The notes under the pieces: model-generated
The model's database searches: none
What the model was told of the DNA's origin: nothing
What the model saw: only the letters and a program-made list of their open reading frames with translations
From: Aquificaceae bacterium
Lineage (GTDB): Bacteria; Aquificota; Aquificia; Aquificales; Aquificaceae
Direction of reading: 5' to 3'
NCBI GenBank assembly: GCA_015490105.1
Contig: WFYK01000136.1
Location: 1 to 7,031, forward strand
Length of the DNA: 7,031 nt
Program-made: the position numbers and the translations under genes
Shown: piece by piece, positions 6,206-7,031 of the stretch
Numbering within the stretch: the stretch's first letter is position 1
Layout of the letters: every line of letters starts with the position of its first letter

Positions 6206-7031
6206 TAGCTGTAAAATTAATTCTGCTCGTAATTTCCGTAGTATTCCTTGCTCTCTTAGCCTATTACAACCTTGAGAGGGTTTCTCTGAACTTTCTTTTC
6301 TTTTCCTTAGAAGCACCCCTGTTTTCTCTGGTAGGAGGATCCTTTGCTGTAGGTTTTTTAGGAGCCTACCTTCTGACAGCTGTATCCAAAGGCTCCCTTG
6401 CGAGGAAGTATAAAGCTCTTGAGAGAGGGCTTTACAACCTGTGGCGCGGTTACCCTCAGAAAGCCCTGAGCGAACTTGAAAAGGTATCTAAGGTGGAGGA
6501 GTTTCTACCCCTGTATATTAAGGCTTCTAAAGAAGCCAATGACTTTAGACCCGTTTACCTCGAAGAGTTCAAAAAGGGTATAGCGGAAACACTCTTGGCT
6601 CAAGAAAGGGTGAGGGTTTCCTTGGAAGATGCAGTTGATCTCTTAGAGAAGGGGTTGGGAAAAGATCTCAAGAACTTGAAGGCAAAGCGCTTGCTGAGAG
6701 ACCTTTACTTTATAAAGGGTGAACACAAGAAAGCCTTCGACCTTCAGAGGGATATAATATCTGAGTCGGAAAAAAAGCTAAAAGACAAGGAGAAGAGGGT
6801 GCTTACTTCGTTAGCTTTCTGGGCCGGTTTGGAGGCGGAATTATCTCCTAAGGATATTAAGCCTACCGCGGTTTATTGGGCTTTTAAAGTTCCTGAGCTT
6901 AAACCCAAAGATTTGAAAAAAATCCTTGAGGATGAAGAAGCTCCACAAATAGTTGCCATAAGTGCGGAAAGGAACAAGGTTTCCCCAGCTTTGGTAGAGG
7001 AAATCCAAAAGAAAGAGGAAAGCATGCCTTC
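6202..7031 (+). CDS. LapA-like membrane domain joined to a LapB-like helical-repeat domain (3' end beyond window)
   Basis: An open frame of 276 codons with no stop, cut by the right edge. Residues about 3-21 and 39-62 are membrane helices joined by NLERVSLNFLFFSLEAPL, which matches the LapA (YciS, DUF1049) pattern of a first helix, a short beta-like VSLNFL segment and a second helix rich in Gly. Lys63, Arg68 and Lys69 after helix 2 put the rest in the cytoplasm. Residues about 68-215 are amphipathic helices with TPR character; GLYNLWRGYPQKALSEL (76-92) and LRDLYFIKGEHKKAFDLQRDII (split 165-186) resemble LapB (YciM) repeats. LapB works with FtsH to control LpxC and so LPS synthesis in E. coli. 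The LapB C-terminal rubredoxin-like zinc module, if present, would lie past the window. The LapA part is fairly secure; the LapB part is inference. It starts ATGA-coupled to rsfS. Confidence 0.72.
   Translation, partial: MIAVKLILLVISVVFLALLAYYNLERVSLNFLFFSLEAPLFSLVGGSFAVGFLGAYLLTAVSKGSLARKYKALERGLYNLWRGYPQKALSELEKVSKVEEFLPLYIKASKEANDFRPVYLEEFKKGIAETLLAQERVRVSLEDAVDLLEKGLGKDLKNLKAKRLLRDLYFIKGEHKKAFDLQRDIISESEKKLKDKEKRVLTSLAFWAGLEAELSPKDIKPTAVYWAFKVPELKPKDLKKILEDEEAPQIVAISAERNKVSPALVEEIQKKEESMP

Overview
This is a gene-dense stretch of chromosome from a Gram-negative bacterium, most likely a thermophilic member of the Aquificales (Aquifex, Hydrogenobacter or Thermocrinis relatives). The outer-membrane assembly protein BamD and a LapA-like membrane domain imply a diderm cell. 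The Aquificales guess rests on the very heavy use of ATA for Ile and AGG/AGA for Arg in every gene, the proteins rich in Glu, Lys and Arg, intergenic gaps of 0 to 24 bases, and the 198-residue minus-strand protein, whose look-alikes I remember from archaea and Aquificales. No database was searched.

There are two divergent gene blocks. The left block runs on the minus strand from about 1624 to the left edge. It holds a conserved uncharacterised protein (DUF1122-like), a ten-helix calcium/sodium antiporter (YrbG type), and the first 24 codons of a small membrane protein that resembles AtpZ/AtpI, the accessory subunit of F-type ATP synthase. Neighbours overlap by 10 and 4 bases, so the three are probably one transcript.

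The right block runs on the plus strand from 1648 to beyond the right edge. It holds a lipoyl/octanoyl transfer enzyme of the LplA/LipM superfamily, seryl-tRNA synthetase (serS), ribonuclease G/E (rng), the BAM-complex lipoprotein bamD, the ribosome silencing factor rsfS, and a cut-off gene joining a LapA-type membrane domain to a LapB-like helical-repeat domain. The first three genes are 22 and 24 bases apart. The last four overlap (ATGA, 23 bases, ATGA), which suggests translational coupling.

The right block mixes translation and RNA processing (serS, rng, rsfS) with envelope building (bamD, LapA/LapB). The most interesting item is the LapA-LapB-type protein in one chain: in E. coli these are two adjacent genes, and LapB controls lipopolysaccharide synthesis through LpxC turnover. 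Next is the short lipoate-family enzyme with altered active-site motifs.

The whole region between the two blocks is 23 bases and is almost filled by a 22-base dyad. I see no tRNA, rRNA, CRISPR array, insertion sequence, phage gene or convincing terminator, and no gene-free stretch longer than 24 bases.
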